A stretch of 16,630 nucleotides of DNA from Candidatus Bathyarchaeota archaeon (GCA_014859805.1 JACUTN010000009.1:1-16630); one strand, 5' to 3'; counted from the stretch's first letter, positions 7,488 to 14,460 are shown. A program made the numbers and translations. The notes: a model not told the origin generated them from the sequence alone.

Positions 7488-7664
7488 TTATAGAGGAGCT
7501 TGTTGCAGAACAGAAGACAACAGTTTAATTACATACCCGATTAGCCCAATTGCGCCCATGCCTAGGAAGCATATTTTTATTGATAGCCAGAGCTCACTTT
7601 TTCCAGGTTTTACAGCCAGCTTCAAAGTTCTTGTACATTGGGATAGGAATGACCTTACACCCAT
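7488..7664 (-). CDS. secE: Protein translocase subunit SecE / Sec61 gamma
   Basis: This is the small clamp subunit of the SecYE channel in the cytoplasmic membrane. The 58-aa protein starts MGVRSFLSQCTRTLKLAVKP. An amphipathic segment with KPGKSELW at about 19-26 is followed by a single membrane helix, FLGMGAIGLIGYVIKLL, at about 33-50. The KP-x-x-x-E-x-W pattern and IGLIGYVIK match the family. An in-frame TGA two codons upstream of the ATG excludes a longer N-terminus. It is the first gene of the spt5-L11-L1-L10-L12 operon, the canonical archaeal position. Confidence 0.9.
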   Translation of the reverse strand: MGVRSFLSQCTRTLKLAVKPGKSELWLSIKICFLGMGAIGLIGYVIKLLSSVLQQAPL

Positions 7665-7694
7665 GGTTCATCGCACACTCAACATTTTAATCGT

Positions 7695-7703
7695 GATATA
7701 AAT
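7695..7703 (-). promoter_or_regulatory. Promoter of the secE-spt5-L11 operon
   Basis: On the minus strand atttatatc forms a clear TATA box about 30 bases before the secE ATG, predicting a very short leader. It is the only strong element between secE and dtdA. Confidence 0.5.
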
Positions 7704-7788
7704 GTTACTGTAGCCATTGGCTTTGATAGATAAGCCTAGACAATTCTATTAACTTTTCCCTTCCACAATCCACTATCAAAATAGCATT

Positions 7789-8619
7789 TTAATGTTTGAT
7801 CTTCTTGAAGGGCATGTCTATTTTCTTAAGCATTTCAACAAGTTTTGGTTTATGTTCGCTCTTTATTCCTTTCCAATCTAAAACTGCCAACTGAACCCTT
7901 TCTAGTGTCTTGTCTATGCATTGATTAAGAATTTCCAGATCTATGTTTGGAATGGCATATTTTGGAATCATGTGGCCGAAAGCCAAATCGTCTTTTAATG
8001 TTATTCGAGTGAATTTGTCGTTGTAGTGGGGTCCGCCTATGCCAATCACTGCTTTGGCTGGGAAATTGCTGAAGTTTGAAACGGCTTCTATGGTTGCGTG
8101 GGCAACAGCCTCAGCCGCCTTTGAATCTTTCCATTGTTTAGGTGAACTTCCGAGTTCAGTGAACATTGTGGGTACGTTTAGTGAAGGCCCGTGATGAGTG
8201 CATTCGTAAGAAACTTCGTAGTCAAGCTGCATTTCTTCTTTAAGGCGAGCCATTGCCTTCAAAGTGTGTCTCATGGCGTTTGCTGGTGAAACAGAAACTT
8301 TTCTTGGGATTCCGCCTAGCTTTGCCTCCGCTAAGTTGCCAGGGGTATGCGTTGAAAGTGTTGGGGTTCCGCTGGCACTGCTGTGTCTGGAAATGAAAAC
8401 TATAAGTTTAGCGTTAGGGAAAAAATTCGTTATGTTTTGGGCATAGATAGACTCTTCGTTTAAAGTTACAAGTTTGACAAGTCTGTCGCTGAAAGTGGCT
8501 TCGTATACTGGGTTTTCCTTAAATTCTTCAGATACCTTGCTGAAAGAGTAGTTGTTGAGGATTTGTTTCTTGATGTTTAGACTTGCGATGTCTTTGTTTG
8601 AAGCAACTATTAGAATCAT
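7789..8619 (-). CDS. dtdA: D-aminoacyl-tRNA deacylase (archaeal/plant GEK1 type, DTD2)
   Basis: It hydrolyses D-amino acids from mischarged tRNA, protecting translation. The 276-aa length is typical. Diagnostic segments are SSASGTPTLSTHTPGNLAEA near residues 80-99, VSYECTHHGPSLNVPTMFTE near 136-155, followed by LGSSPKQWKDSKAAEAVAHA, and the IGGPHYNDKF motif near 198-207. It starts MILIVASNKD at an ATG with only a weak ggaag upstream. A TATA-like tattttaag (plus strand orientation) about 40 bases upstream (8656-8667) is a plausible promoter. It follows the stalk operon region but has its own transcription unit. Confidence 0.93.
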   Translation of the reverse strand: MILIVASNKDIASLNIKKQILNNYSFSKVSEEFKENPVYEATFSDRLVKLVTLNEESIYAQNITNFFPNAKLIVFISRHSSASGTPTLSTHTPGNLAEAKLGGIPRKVSVSPANAMRHTLKAMARLKEEMQLDYEVSYECTHHGPSLNVPTMFTELGSSPKQWKDSKAAEAVAHATIEAVSNFSNFPAKAVIGIGGPHYNDKFTRITLKDDLAFGHMIPKYAIPNIDLEILNQCIDKTLERVQLAVLDWKGIKSEHKPKLVEMLKKIDMPFKKIKH

Positions 8620-8655
8620 GGGTAGGCTTCCACTCTGTGGGAATTTCTGAGAATT

Positions 8656-8667
8656 GATATTTTAAGT
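8656..8667 (-). promoter_or_regulatory. Probable dtdA promoter
   Basis: On the minus strand acttaaaatatc gives an AT-rich TATA-like core about 40 bases before the dtdA ATG, leaving a leader of roughly 15-20 bases. Confidence 0.35.
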
Positions 8668-8743
8668 TTGGGCAAATAAGTTGATAGTAATAGCCTCTAT
8701 CAGTCTGGTTTTGGTTGACTACAACAAACGAGACAATCTGCAA

Positions 8744-8980
8744 AAAAAGTGTAGTTCAACAAGTTTGTGGATGATTTTTCCGTTTGGGTTTCGCGGGGTC
8801 TTCCGCTGTTCTGTTGCTCTGTAGACCTAGACCCCCCTTATATATAGATTGAACTTCTGGTAAACCGCTTATTTTCAATACCGTTAGACAGCCCTTTGCT
8901 AACCAACTTGTGGCTAACGTGCCGCGAAATGACCGTCAACTATGACGAGAAGAGTCCATTATAAATTATAGATATCCCCG
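8744..8980. other. Gene-free stretch with a hairpin and an orphan two-way TATA element
   Basis: Between dtdA and the transcarbamylase gene I see no credible coding frame. The stretch holds a perfect 7-bp inverted repeat ggggtct/agacccc (8795-8801 and 8829-8835, 27-base loop) beside ttatatata at 8839-8847, which can be read as a TATA box on either strand. About 40 bases further on are gttag at 8884-8888 and two downstream ctaac copies, able to form alternative small hairpins. It could be a small RNA or an mRNA leader; nothing here proves either. Confidence 0.3.
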
Positions 8981-8986
8981 AAAAGT

Positions 8987-9024
8987 TTTATATTCTTAAT
9001 TCTTTCTGATGTGAAAAAGGGTGG
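8987..9024 (+). promoter_or_regulatory. Promoter and ribosome binding site of the transcarbamylase gene
   Basis: A purine-rich BRE-like run (cgaaaag) precedes the TATA box tttatat at 8987-8993. The ribosome binding site gggtgg at 9019-9024 lies 4 bases before the ATG at 9029. This favours that ATG over the in-frame GTG at 9011, which would lie only about 20 bases after the TATA box and has no such site. Confidence 0.55.
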
Positions 9025-9028
9025 AAGT

Positions 9029-9943
9029 ATGCACTTGATTAGTTTTAAAGAATTGTCGGGTCAACAGTTGATAGAGATCATCGACAAGGGTATTGATGTT
9101 AAACATGATCCGGAAAAATATGGAACCGCTTTGAATGGTAGATCGTTGGCTATGATTTTTCAGAAATCTTCAACGCGGACTAGGGTTTCCTTTGAGGTTG
9201 CTATGACTCAGCTTGGCGGTCACGCCCTTTACATAGATTGGAGGACAACGAATTTTGCCATAGCGAGTGTGTACGATGAGACGCAGTATCTGTCTCGTAA
9301 TGTAGATTGTATAATGGCGAGATTGAAGAAGAACGCTGACTTGCAGGTTATGGCTGAAGCTTCGCGTGTTCCAGTAATCAATGGATGCGACGAGAAATAT
9401 CATCCAAGTCAGGCAATAGCGGATTTAATGACAATGAAAGAAAAGAAAGGGATGCTGGAAAAAGTGAAACTTGTTTACATAGGCATTCACAACAATGTGT
9501 GCAATTCGCTCATTGAAGGATGCACAAAAACAGGAGCTAAAATCACCACAGTTACGCCTGTATTTAATGAACCTTCAAGAGACGAGAAGCTGTTGGAAAA
9601 CGCGAGAAAAACAGGATTGTACGAGACTACGTTGGACGTTAAGCAGGCTGTCAAGGATGCAGATTTTGTTTATACGGACACTTGGGTTGACATGGAATTC
9701 TTCCTAGACCCGAAATATGCGGTAGAAAAGGAGAAACGCGTCAAACTCATGATGCCATACCAAATAAACAAGGAATTACTGAAGGAAAGCGACGCTTACA
9801 TAATGCATGACATGCCGATTCACCGAGGCTACGAAATAAGCCAAGACATGATTGAGAACCCCAAATCTGTAATATACGAACAAAGCGAAAACAGACTGTA
9901 CTCAGCAAAAGCAATACTACTAAAACTTCTCGAAAAATACTAG
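9029..9943 (+). CDS. Ornithine carbamoyltransferase-family protein with altered acceptor motifs
   Basis: The fold is clearly the aspartate/ornithine transcarbamylase one (304 aa). The carbamoyl phosphate side is kept: KSSTRTRVSFEVA with STRTR at 48-52, R98, HPSQ at 125-128, and R289 in SENRLYSAKA. The acceptor side is not: the ornithine loop DxxxSMG reads DTWVDME (217-223), and the catalytic HCLP reads HDMP (260-263), so the usual Cys is Asp. GDGNNVANS reads GIHNNVCNS (152-160), and the GRGES-type 80s loop reads FAIAS (76-80). Automatic annotation would call it argF, but ornithine may not be the acceptor. The gene stands alone with its own promoter, with no arginine genes in view, and is convergent with ftsY. 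Confidence 0.8.
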   Translation: MHLISFKELSGQQLIEIIDKGIDVKHDPEKYGTALNGRSLAMIFQKSSTRTRVSFEVAMTQLGGHALYIDWRTTNFAIASVYDETQYLSRNVDCIMARLKKNADLQVMAEASRVPVINGCDEKYHPSQAIADLMTMKEKKGMLEKVKLVYIGIHNNVCNSLIEGCTKTGAKITTVTPVFNEPSRDEKLLENARKTGLYETTLDVKQAVKDADFVYTDTWVDMEFFLDPKYAVEKEKRVKLMMPYQINKELLKESDAYIMHDMPIHRGYEISQDMIENPKSVIYEQSENRLYSAKAILLKLLEKY

Positions 9944-9950
9944 ACTCAAA

Positions 9951-10856
9951 CTATTTCAAAATCATCTGCACAAATTTTTCCGGCTCAAACTTCTCCAAGT
10001 CTTCATATTTTTGTCCTGTTCCAATGAAAAGTACTGGCTTTTTTGTCACATATGTGACGCTGAGGGCTGAACCGCCTTTTACGTCTGCATCGACTTTGGT
10101 TAGTATGGTTGCGTCTATTCCCACGCTTTTGTGAAACTCTTCCGCCTGCATAACTGCGTCGTTCCCAGTAAGAGAATCCACAGTTAAAATAGTCATGTCT
10201 GGATTGACTATACGTTTTATTTTTGCAAGTTCGTTCATTAGGTTTCGGTTTGTTTGTATCCTGCCAGCGGTGTCTATCAACACGACGTTTGTTCCATGAG
10301 CTCTAGCGTGGTTTACCGTGTCATAAGCCACTGCAGCTGGGTCTGCGCCATACTTATGCTTAATCATGCGTACGCCTAATCGTTTAGCATGCTCTTCCAG
10401 CTGTTCGATGGAACCAGCTCTGTAAGTGTCGCTGCATGCAAGAACCACAGAATGACCCCTCTTTTTTAAAAACTGGGTGAATTTAGCTATGGTTGTTGTT
10501 TTTCCAGTGCCGTTTATACCAACAAAAACTATGACGTACGGCTCTCCCTTTTTCCGTTTCTCTTTTATAGCCATTAGCAAATCTACTTTATCGTTGGTAA
10601 GCATGGTCTCTAAAAGTACTTCCCGAAGATTTGCTTTCACTATTTTTTTTCGATCTTCAAGTCTCTTAATTTGAACCCCGTCTAAGCGTTTTTCCATTTC
10701 ATCGCATATCCGTTCAGCCACGGGAAAAGCAACATCATTTTCTACTAGGCTTAATTTAAAATCAGAAAGCACTGGACGCAGTTTTTCAGCCTTAAGCTCC
10801 GTCGTTGTAATCTTGTTTACGAGTCCGCTTAACCCTGATTTCAGCTTCTCAAACAT
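9951..10856 (-). CDS. ftsY: Signal recognition particle receptor FtsY
   Basis: This SRP GTPase docks ribosome-SRP complexes at the membrane. The 301-aa protein has a four-helix N domain (residues 1-100) and a G domain: G1 GINGTGKT 113-120, DTYRAGS 143-149, G3 DTAGR 195-199, G4 TKVDAD 253-258, and the closing GTGQKYEDLEKFEPEKFV. It has no acidic A domain beyond the short N-terminal helix, as is usual in archaea. The start overlaps the end of pfdA by 8 bases. It is the last gene of the superoperon. Confidence 0.97.
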   Translation of the reverse strand: MFEKLKSGLSGLVNKITTTELKAEKLRPVLSDFKLSLVENDVAFPVAERICDEMEKRLDGVQIKRLEDRKKIVKANLREVLLETMLTNDKVDLLMAIKEKRKKGEPYVIVFVGINGTGKTTTIAKFTQFLKKRGHSVVLACSDTYRAGSIEQLEEHAKRLGVRMIKHKYGADPAAVAYDTVNHARAHGTNVVLIDTAGRIQTNRNLMNELAKIKRIVNPDMTILTVDSLTGNDAVMQAEEFHKSVGIDATILTKVDADVKGGSALSVTYVTKKPVLFIGTGQKYEDLEKFEPEKFVQMILK

Positions 10857-11316
10857 TTCGGGAAGGCTTCCCCTTTCTCAGCTCAGCCGCTAACTCCTCA
10901 AATTTCGCTCGGTCTTCATTAATTTTTTGTGCAACCTGAGAAAAACGTTGTTGAAGCGACACTCTATTTTTCTCAATGCCTTCCAAGCGCTTCTTAACTA
11001 TTTCCTTTGCCTCTTGAGAGGTCCTCTCAACAGAAACTCCTGCTCCCATTCCCACAATAACCTTGTCTGGATCGTCAAGTTTTGCTTTAATGTAGGAACT
11101 TCCGCCTATTGGCACAAGAAGCTCTGAACCCACTTCGTTTTTTTCCAAACTTTCCAAGGTCACGTTCGCGTATGCTAAGTCTTGCATGACAGCGTTCAAC
11201 ATGCTTATTCTGGATTGCAAAGCTTGCGCGGTTTCTTCAAGAAAACGTATTTCAATGCTTAATCTTCGAAGCTCTTCTTCAACTTTGCTCGACAATTTTT
11301 TCTTCCCCAACAACAA
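10849..11316 (-). CDS. pfdA: Prefoldin subunit alpha
   Basis: Prefoldin is a hexameric jellyfish-shaped cochaperone that passes unfolded proteins to the thermosome. The protein (155 aa from this start) has two long coiled-coil helices (about 8-60 and 105-147) around a beta-hairpin region with SELLVPIGGSSYIKAKL and VIVGMGAGVSVERT, typical of the alpha subunit. The start is uncertain: the TTG at 11316 overlaps L20e by 38 bases, whereas a TTG at 11298 (149 aa) follows ggggaag and overlaps by 20. No ATG is available at the N-terminus. It overlaps ftsY downstream. Confidence 0.9.
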   Translation of the reverse strand: MLLGKKKLSSKVEEELRRLSIEIRFLEETAQALQSRISMLNAVMQDLAYANVTLESLEKNEVGSELLVPIGGSSYIKAKLDDPDKVIVGMGAGVSVERTSQEAKEIVKKRLEGIEKNRVSLQQRFSQVAQKINEDRAKFEELAAELRKGKPSRNV

Positions 11317-11536
11317 GTTTTTTCAACATAGGATTTTCTATATCTTCAGGTGAAACCTCCTCAACCTTCAATATTTTTATCTGAAAACGTTTCACACGAT
11401 GCCTACTGCCCAATTCAGCATAAACATTTTCAACAGCATGCTCACGCTTGACGGCAACTACTTCCTTCTTGAAAGGCGTCTCTAAATTTGGCTTCCGAAT
11501 TTCACCAATCACCCTGAAGACTTTCATTTCACCCAT
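11279..11536 (-). CDS. rpl18a: Ribosomal protein L20e / L18a (LX)
   Basis: This is a large-subunit protein of the archaeal/eukaryotic L20e (LX) type. The 85-aa sequence contains MKVFRVIGEIRKPNLETPFK and REHAVENVYAELGSRHRVKR, followed by FQIKILKVEEVSPEDIENP, all characteristic. The ATG at 11536 lies inside the aIF6 gene; a second ATG at 11527, right after the aIF6 stop, would give the family-typical MKVFRV start, and I cannot decide between them. It sits between aIF6 and prefoldin alpha, its usual archaeal location. Confidence 0.93.
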   Translation of the reverse strand: MGEMKVFRVIGEIRKPNLETPFKKEVVAVKREHAVENVYAELGSRHRVKRFQIKILKVEEVSPEDIENPMLKKLVVGEEKIVEQS

Positions 11537-12209
11537 CTTCCTTCACGACATCAAAGGCATGCCCAATTATAAACATCTCGGGTCCCGTCGTCAACAACCC
11601 CACCACAGTTGCATAACTGTTACCAATCAAACCCGTGCCAACGTAGGGTATTCCACAATTAATCGTGCCCACATCAACTGGAACCTTTAACACGTCCTCC
11701 AAAAGTTTCCGTTCAGAATCCTTCAAAAGAGGATGAGCCAAAACACCCTTGTTTGTCGCCACAGCCAGAGACCCAACATAAGGCAAGCCAGCAACTTCAC
11801 CCGCTACCGCTTCAACACCTAAAGTTTCAGAAACCTTCTTAATCGCCGCAGCTTTCAATCGTGGTTCAACAATCGCACCGTAATCATTTGCCAAAACCAT
11901 ATTTCCATAAGCAGTTCTCCTAGTTTCCATCACCGTTATGTTTCCTTCAAAAACCGATTTTATAACCTCGATTTCCTTGTCTCGAACAAAGTGTGGGAGC
12001 AGAATCCCATTTGAATTTCCACACACAAGTGCGCCAATGAGAACGGAACCGCCAACTGTTGTATGAATTAGCTCAACCTTCAGCCACTTGCCAAATCTTT
12101 CAACTTTACCAGGCGAAACCCATTTTGGAAAAATAGCTATCTTGTCCGTGGTAAGCGAGTATACGCCTATACTTGCACTTCCAACGAAACCAGATCGGTA
12201 AATGGCCAA
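11529..12209 (-). CDS. eif6: Translation initiation factor aIF6
   Basis: This anti-association factor binds the 50S subunit next to L14/L24e and blocks 70S joining until release. The 226-aa length is normal for the five-fold pseudosymmetric propeller. Repeat-like blocks are visible: SGFVGSASIGVYSLTTDKIA, GGSVLIGALVCGNSNGILLP, RRTAYGNMVLANDYGAIVEP, AGLPYVGSLAVATNKGVLAH and CGIPYVGTGLIGNSYATVVG. It lies 3 bases after L31e, and its stop overlaps the longer L20e start. Confidence 0.97.
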   Translation of the reverse strand: MAIYRSGFVGSASIGVYSLTTDKIAIFPKWVSPGKVERFGKWLKVELIHTTVGGSVLIGALVCGNSNGILLPHFVRDKEIEVIKSVFEGNITVMETRRTAYGNMVLANDYGAIVEPRLKAAAIKKVSETLGVEAVAGEVAGLPYVGSLAVATNKGVLAHPLLKDSERKLLEDVLKVPVDVGTINCGIPYVGTGLIGNSYATVVGLLTTGPEMFIIGHAFDVVKEDG

Positions 12210-12212
12210 GGA

Positions 12213-12773
12213 CTACTCTCCTTCAGCCAAATAAACAGTAATGTTGCCATCTTTATCCTTTGCAGCCCTTACACGAACTTTTCGCGGAGGCTTCTGTATG
12301 CCTCTTCTCCAAACCCGCTCATTCACCTCATTGCTAATGATAAGCTTTTTAGGCTCTTCTTCTTCCTCTTCTTCTAATTCTCCCCGAACCTCAAACTTCA
12401 TATGCCTCTTCACAAAATCCTTAATCATCTTCATAGCTCTAGGCGCCCTTTTTTTAGGTACTGCAATCCATGCTTTACCCAAAGAAATCGTATAAAATTT
12501 CTCTTCAACAATCTCCTCTTCAACTTCTTTCCGTGCGGGCGGTTTAATTTCTTCTTCTTCGACTGGAGGAAGCTCTTCTTCAACTTCTTTTTCTTCTACG
12601 GCTTCTTCGACTTCCTCTTCCTTCTCTAAGGTTTCCTCAGCCTCCGCTATTTCCTCAACTGCCTCCTCAGTTGGCTCTGCCTCTTCGCTCTCTTCCGTTT
12701 TCTTCTTTTTTACTTCGCTTTCTTCCTTCATTAGGTCCGCTTCTCCTAAGCCCTTATTTTTCTGGTTCTCCAT
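12213..12773 (-). CDS. rpl31e: Ribosomal protein L31e with a long acidic N-terminal extension
   Basis: The L31e core occupies about residues 92-186: FYTISLGKAWIAVPKKRAPR, AMKMIKDFVKRHMK, then IISNEVNERVWRRGIQKPPR. It sits near the peptide exit tunnel. Ahead of it is a low-complexity extension of about 90 residues, roughly half glutamate in positions 16-92, and a second Glu run (132-140) interrupts the core. Most archaeal L31e proteins consist of the core alone. The ATG at 12773 overlaps the end of L39e by 28 bases; an ATG at 12731, just past the L39e stop, would drop 14 residues and keep the acidic region. Confidence 0.93.
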   Translation of the reverse strand: MENQKNKGLGEADLMKEESEVKKKKTEESEEAEPTEEAVEEIAEAEETLEKEEEVEEAVEEKEVEEELPPVEEEEIKPPARKEVEEEIVEEKFYTISLGKAWIAVPKKRAPRAMKMIKDFVKRHMKFEVRGELEEEEEEEPKKLIISNEVNERVWRRGIQKPPRKVRVRAAKDKDGNITVYLAEGE

Positions 12774-12901
12774 CGTCTTCTTTTCGGATTCGTCCTGAAT
12801 TTTCCACCTGTTCTAGCTATAACCCATGTTGGAACCGGTCTGCTCTGTTTTCCAGCTTTCATCAACCGTCTTTTTTTAGCTGTAGGTTTGTTTCGAGCCA
12901 T
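12746..12901 (-). CDS. rpl39e: Ribosomal protein L39e
   Basis: The 51-aa basic protein starts MARNKPTAKKRRLMKAGKQS and continues RPVPTWVIARTGGKFRTNPK to a stop after RTRKIRA. The PVPTWVI and RTNPKRR motifs are diagnostic. It lines the lower exit tunnel in archaea and eukaryotes. It is one base downstream of the PDCD5-family gene and overlaps L31e, with which it is paired in most archaeal genomes. Confidence 0.95.
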   Translation of the reverse strand: MARNKPTAKKRRLMKAGKQSRPVPTWVIARTGGKFRTNPKRRRWRTRKIRA

Positions 12902-12902
12902 T

Positions 12903-13241
12903 TTATACCCTTCTTATTTTTATTTCGCGCTTATGGGATTGTATTTGAATGAGTATCTGCTTTAGCTGTTTATCCGTCAATGGTATCGGTATCTTTCCCT
13001 GCTGTGCCAGTTGAATGAGCTGTAACTCCAGCTGAGAAGTGAAATCTGGCCTAACCATTTTCAAATTCGCTAATCTTTGCCTGGCTTCTGGTGTCAATAT
13101 ACTCCTAAGTAAAGCCTGCTTCTGCAGTTCCAGTTGTTGTTGCGCCTGAACATTCCCTTGCTCCTCATCTACTCTACGCTGCAATTCCAAAAGTTTTCTG
13201 CTACGAATTTCCTCCAGCTCGTCATCTGACATTTCAGCCAC
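12903..13241 (-). CDS. PDCD5-family DNA-binding protein
   Basis: The 112-aa helical protein is homologous to human programmed cell death 5 and archaeal MTH1615. Visible features are an acidic helix MSDDELEEIRSRKLLELQRR, a Gln-rich stretch at about 33-45, and the core ILTPEARQRLANLKMVRPDF, then PLTDKQLKQILIQI. Archaeal members bind DNA in vitro, but the cellular role is unsettled; the constant place between S19e and L39e suggests a link to ribosomes or chaperones. The start overlaps the S19e stop by 8 bases. Confidence 0.93.
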   Translation of the reverse strand: MAEMSDDELEEIRSRKLLELQRRVDEEQGNVQAQQQLELQKQALLRSILTPEARQRLANLKMVRPDFTSQLELQLIQLAQQGKIPIPLTDKQLKQILIQIQSHKREIKIRRV

Positions 13242-13701
13242 TTCTTTGGTATTTTTCCAGTTCAGGAATTCCCTTTACCACTTCTTTTTTCACTTCTTCA
13301 GCCAGTTCCTCTAGGAGCTTTCTTCCATTTTTTGTCACTCTTCTTCCGCTAGTTTCAAACGTTTCCACAAAACCAGCTGCTTCCAACTGCTGCAACGCTT
13401 TTCTTATTATTGCTCCGCTCGCTTTAGCCGCATGCTCAGGTTTGACACCGTAGTCCTTTCTCCCACCATATTCAGCTCTCAATCTCTCTACGCCAACCGG
13501 ACCGTGAACGTAGATTTTTCGCAATAGAGACGCAGATCGGACATACCACCACTCTGGGTCTTGGGGTGGTCTCTGAACATGCACGCCTGTTTTTACAATG
13601 CTAGCCCATGGTGGCGGAGTTATTTCATCCACATTTTCCTTTAGATGTTTGGCTAGTTTTTCAACGAATTTGGATGCTGGAACATCATAAGGGGTTACCA
13701 A
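13234..13701 (-). CDS. rps19e: Ribosomal protein S19e
   Basis: This small-subunit head protein has 155 aa, the usual length. Diagnostic segments are PPWASIVKTGVHVQRPPQDP, EWWYVRSASLLRKIYVHGPV, GVERLRAEYGGRKDYGVKPE, then the C-terminal winged-helix part ASGAIIRKALQQLEAAGFVE. It starts MVTPYDVPASKFVEKLAKHL at an ATG. The 55-bp gap to the YhbY gene upstream holds a small inverted repeat. Confidence 0.97.
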   Translation of the reverse strand: MVTPYDVPASKFVEKLAKHLKENVDEITPPPWASIVKTGVHVQRPPQDPEWWYVRSASLLRKIYVHGPVGVERLRAEYGGRKDYGVKPEHAAKASGAIIRKALQQLEAAGFVETFETSGRRVTKNGRKLLEELAEEVKKEVVKGIPELEKYQRSG

Positions 13702-13736
13702 GATTCTTTATCCTCGTTTCCTTCAGTAAAATCACG

Positions 13737-13756
13737 AAGCCTAATATTAAAGGCTT
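13737..13756. repeat. Small inverted repeat between the YhbY and S19e genes
   Basis: Perfect 6-bp arms aagcct (13737-13742) and aggctt (13751-13756) flank an 8-base AT loop, directly after the YhbY stop on the minus strand. It could be a weak processing or termination hairpin in the superoperon transcript; the stem is short enough to be chance. Confidence 0.3.
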
Positions 13757-14038
13757 TCACTTCTTACGGCGTTTATAAAGCATGAATGTGTGACCCCTAA
13801 CCCCCACTAGGGACGCTTCCGTTTGTTCTGCTATTCTTGAGGCGATTTCCTTCGCTTCGTCTCCCTCAAGAGCACTTTTCAAAATCTTGATTTTTACCAT
13901 TTTCTTTTTCTCTAACTGCTTCTCGATTTCCCTCAACGATTCTTCTGAAGCCCCATTTTTGCCAATCCATATTGTCGGTCTTTCCTCGCCCAATCGCCGT
14001 TTGATGCGGCGTTTCATTCTGGCAGTTAGTTCACTCAT
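13757..14038 (-). CDS. YhbY/CRS1 (CRM)-domain RNA-binding protein
   Basis: The 93-aa protein is a single CRM domain. A basic N-terminal helix (LTARMKRRIKRRLGEERPTI) is followed by WIGKNGASEESLREIEKQLE, where the GxxG-like loop is IGKNG, then KIKILKSALEGDEAKEIASR and VGVRGHTFMLYKR. Bacterial YhbY associates with pre-50S particles and plant relatives assist intron splicing; an archaeal role in ribosome assembly is inference. The start overlaps the Rpp21 stop by 4 bases, implying translational coupling. Confidence 0.92.
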   Translation of the reverse strand: MSELTARMKRRIKRRLGEERPTIWIGKNGASEESLREIEKQLEKKKMVKIKILKSALEGDEAKEIASRIAEQTEASLVGVRGHTFMLYKRRKK

Positions 14039-14367
14039 GACTCTGGTTTCCCCTTCCTTTTTCTTAGCGGTATTCGCATTTGCTCACCACAGTTCAAGCA
14101 TGTAATCACCAAGTGAGGTTCTCTCCTCTGCTTTATACGCACACGACAATTCACACCGGGCAAAATAAAGCTTTTACAATGCCGACAAACTTGATGTCTA
14201 TATTCCTTTGGCAAACGAACCCTAGCAGTCATAGCCACTTTCCTAGCCATGTTCACATAACGCTGCGCCAACGCAGGATCTTCGTTGATAATTTCCCTTG
14301 CTAAACGGAAAAGCCTTCGAATTCGTTGAATTGCCATGCGCCTAGTCGCAACATCCATCCCTTGCAC
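14035..14367 (-). CDS. rnp4: Ribonuclease P protein component 4 (Rpp21)
   Basis: Rpp21 works with Rpp29 on the specificity domain of RNase P RNA in tRNA 5' processing. The 110-aa protein has N-terminal helices (RMAIQRIRRLFRLAREIINE), then RYVNMARKVAMTARVRLPKE and a zinc ribbon with CRHC (C61, C64) and CLNC (C90, C93). The start is a GTG at 14367 with ggag 4-5 bases upstream; an ATG three codons later lies too far from that site. It is the first gene of the superoperon. Confidence 0.94.
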   Translation of the reverse strand: MQGMDVATRRMAIQRIRRLFRLAREIINEDPALAQRYVNMARKVAMTARVRLPKEYRHQVCRHCKSFILPGVNCRVRIKQRREPHLVITCLNCGEQMRIPLRKRKGKPES

Positions 14368-14388
14368 GTCACTCCGGAAGATTATACT

Positions 14389-14396
14389 CTTATTAA
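14389..14396 (-). promoter_or_regulatory. Likely promoter of the Rpp21-to-FtsY superoperon
   Basis: On the minus strand ttaataag lies about 25 bases before the GTG at 14367, so transcription would begin close to the start codon. It is AT-rich but only a modest TATA match. Confidence 0.35.
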
Positions 14397-14415
14397 CAAA
14401 TTAGCCTTTCTCCCT

Positions 14416-14440
14416 CACGCAACTCCTCATTTTTTGCGTG
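14416..14440. terminator. Hairpin between the winged-helix gene and rnp4
   Basis: Perfect 7-bp arms cacgcaa (14416-14422) and ttgcgtg (14434-14440) surround an 11-base loop in the 93-bp gap. It begins about 20 bases after the winged-helix stop and lies upstream of the rnp4 promoter. It may be a processing or termination hairpin for that small gene, or an operator for its product. Confidence 0.35.
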
Positions 14441-14460
14441 TTATCGCGTTCAATGAATGG

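Noticed and set aside
8528..8743. 71-aa minus-strand frame overlapping the start of dtdA
   Set aside because: Most of it lies inside dtdA in another frame, and it shows no family features or ribosome binding site.
9029..9943. Naming the transcarbamylase argF without reservation
   Set aside because: The ornithine-binding SMG and catalytic HCLP motifs are both changed, so acceptor identity cannot be assumed.
12402..12952. Phe/Leu/Ser-rich plus-strand frames opposite L31e and L39e
   Set aside because: They result from the glutamate-rich codons of L31e read on the other strand; they are not membrane proteins.
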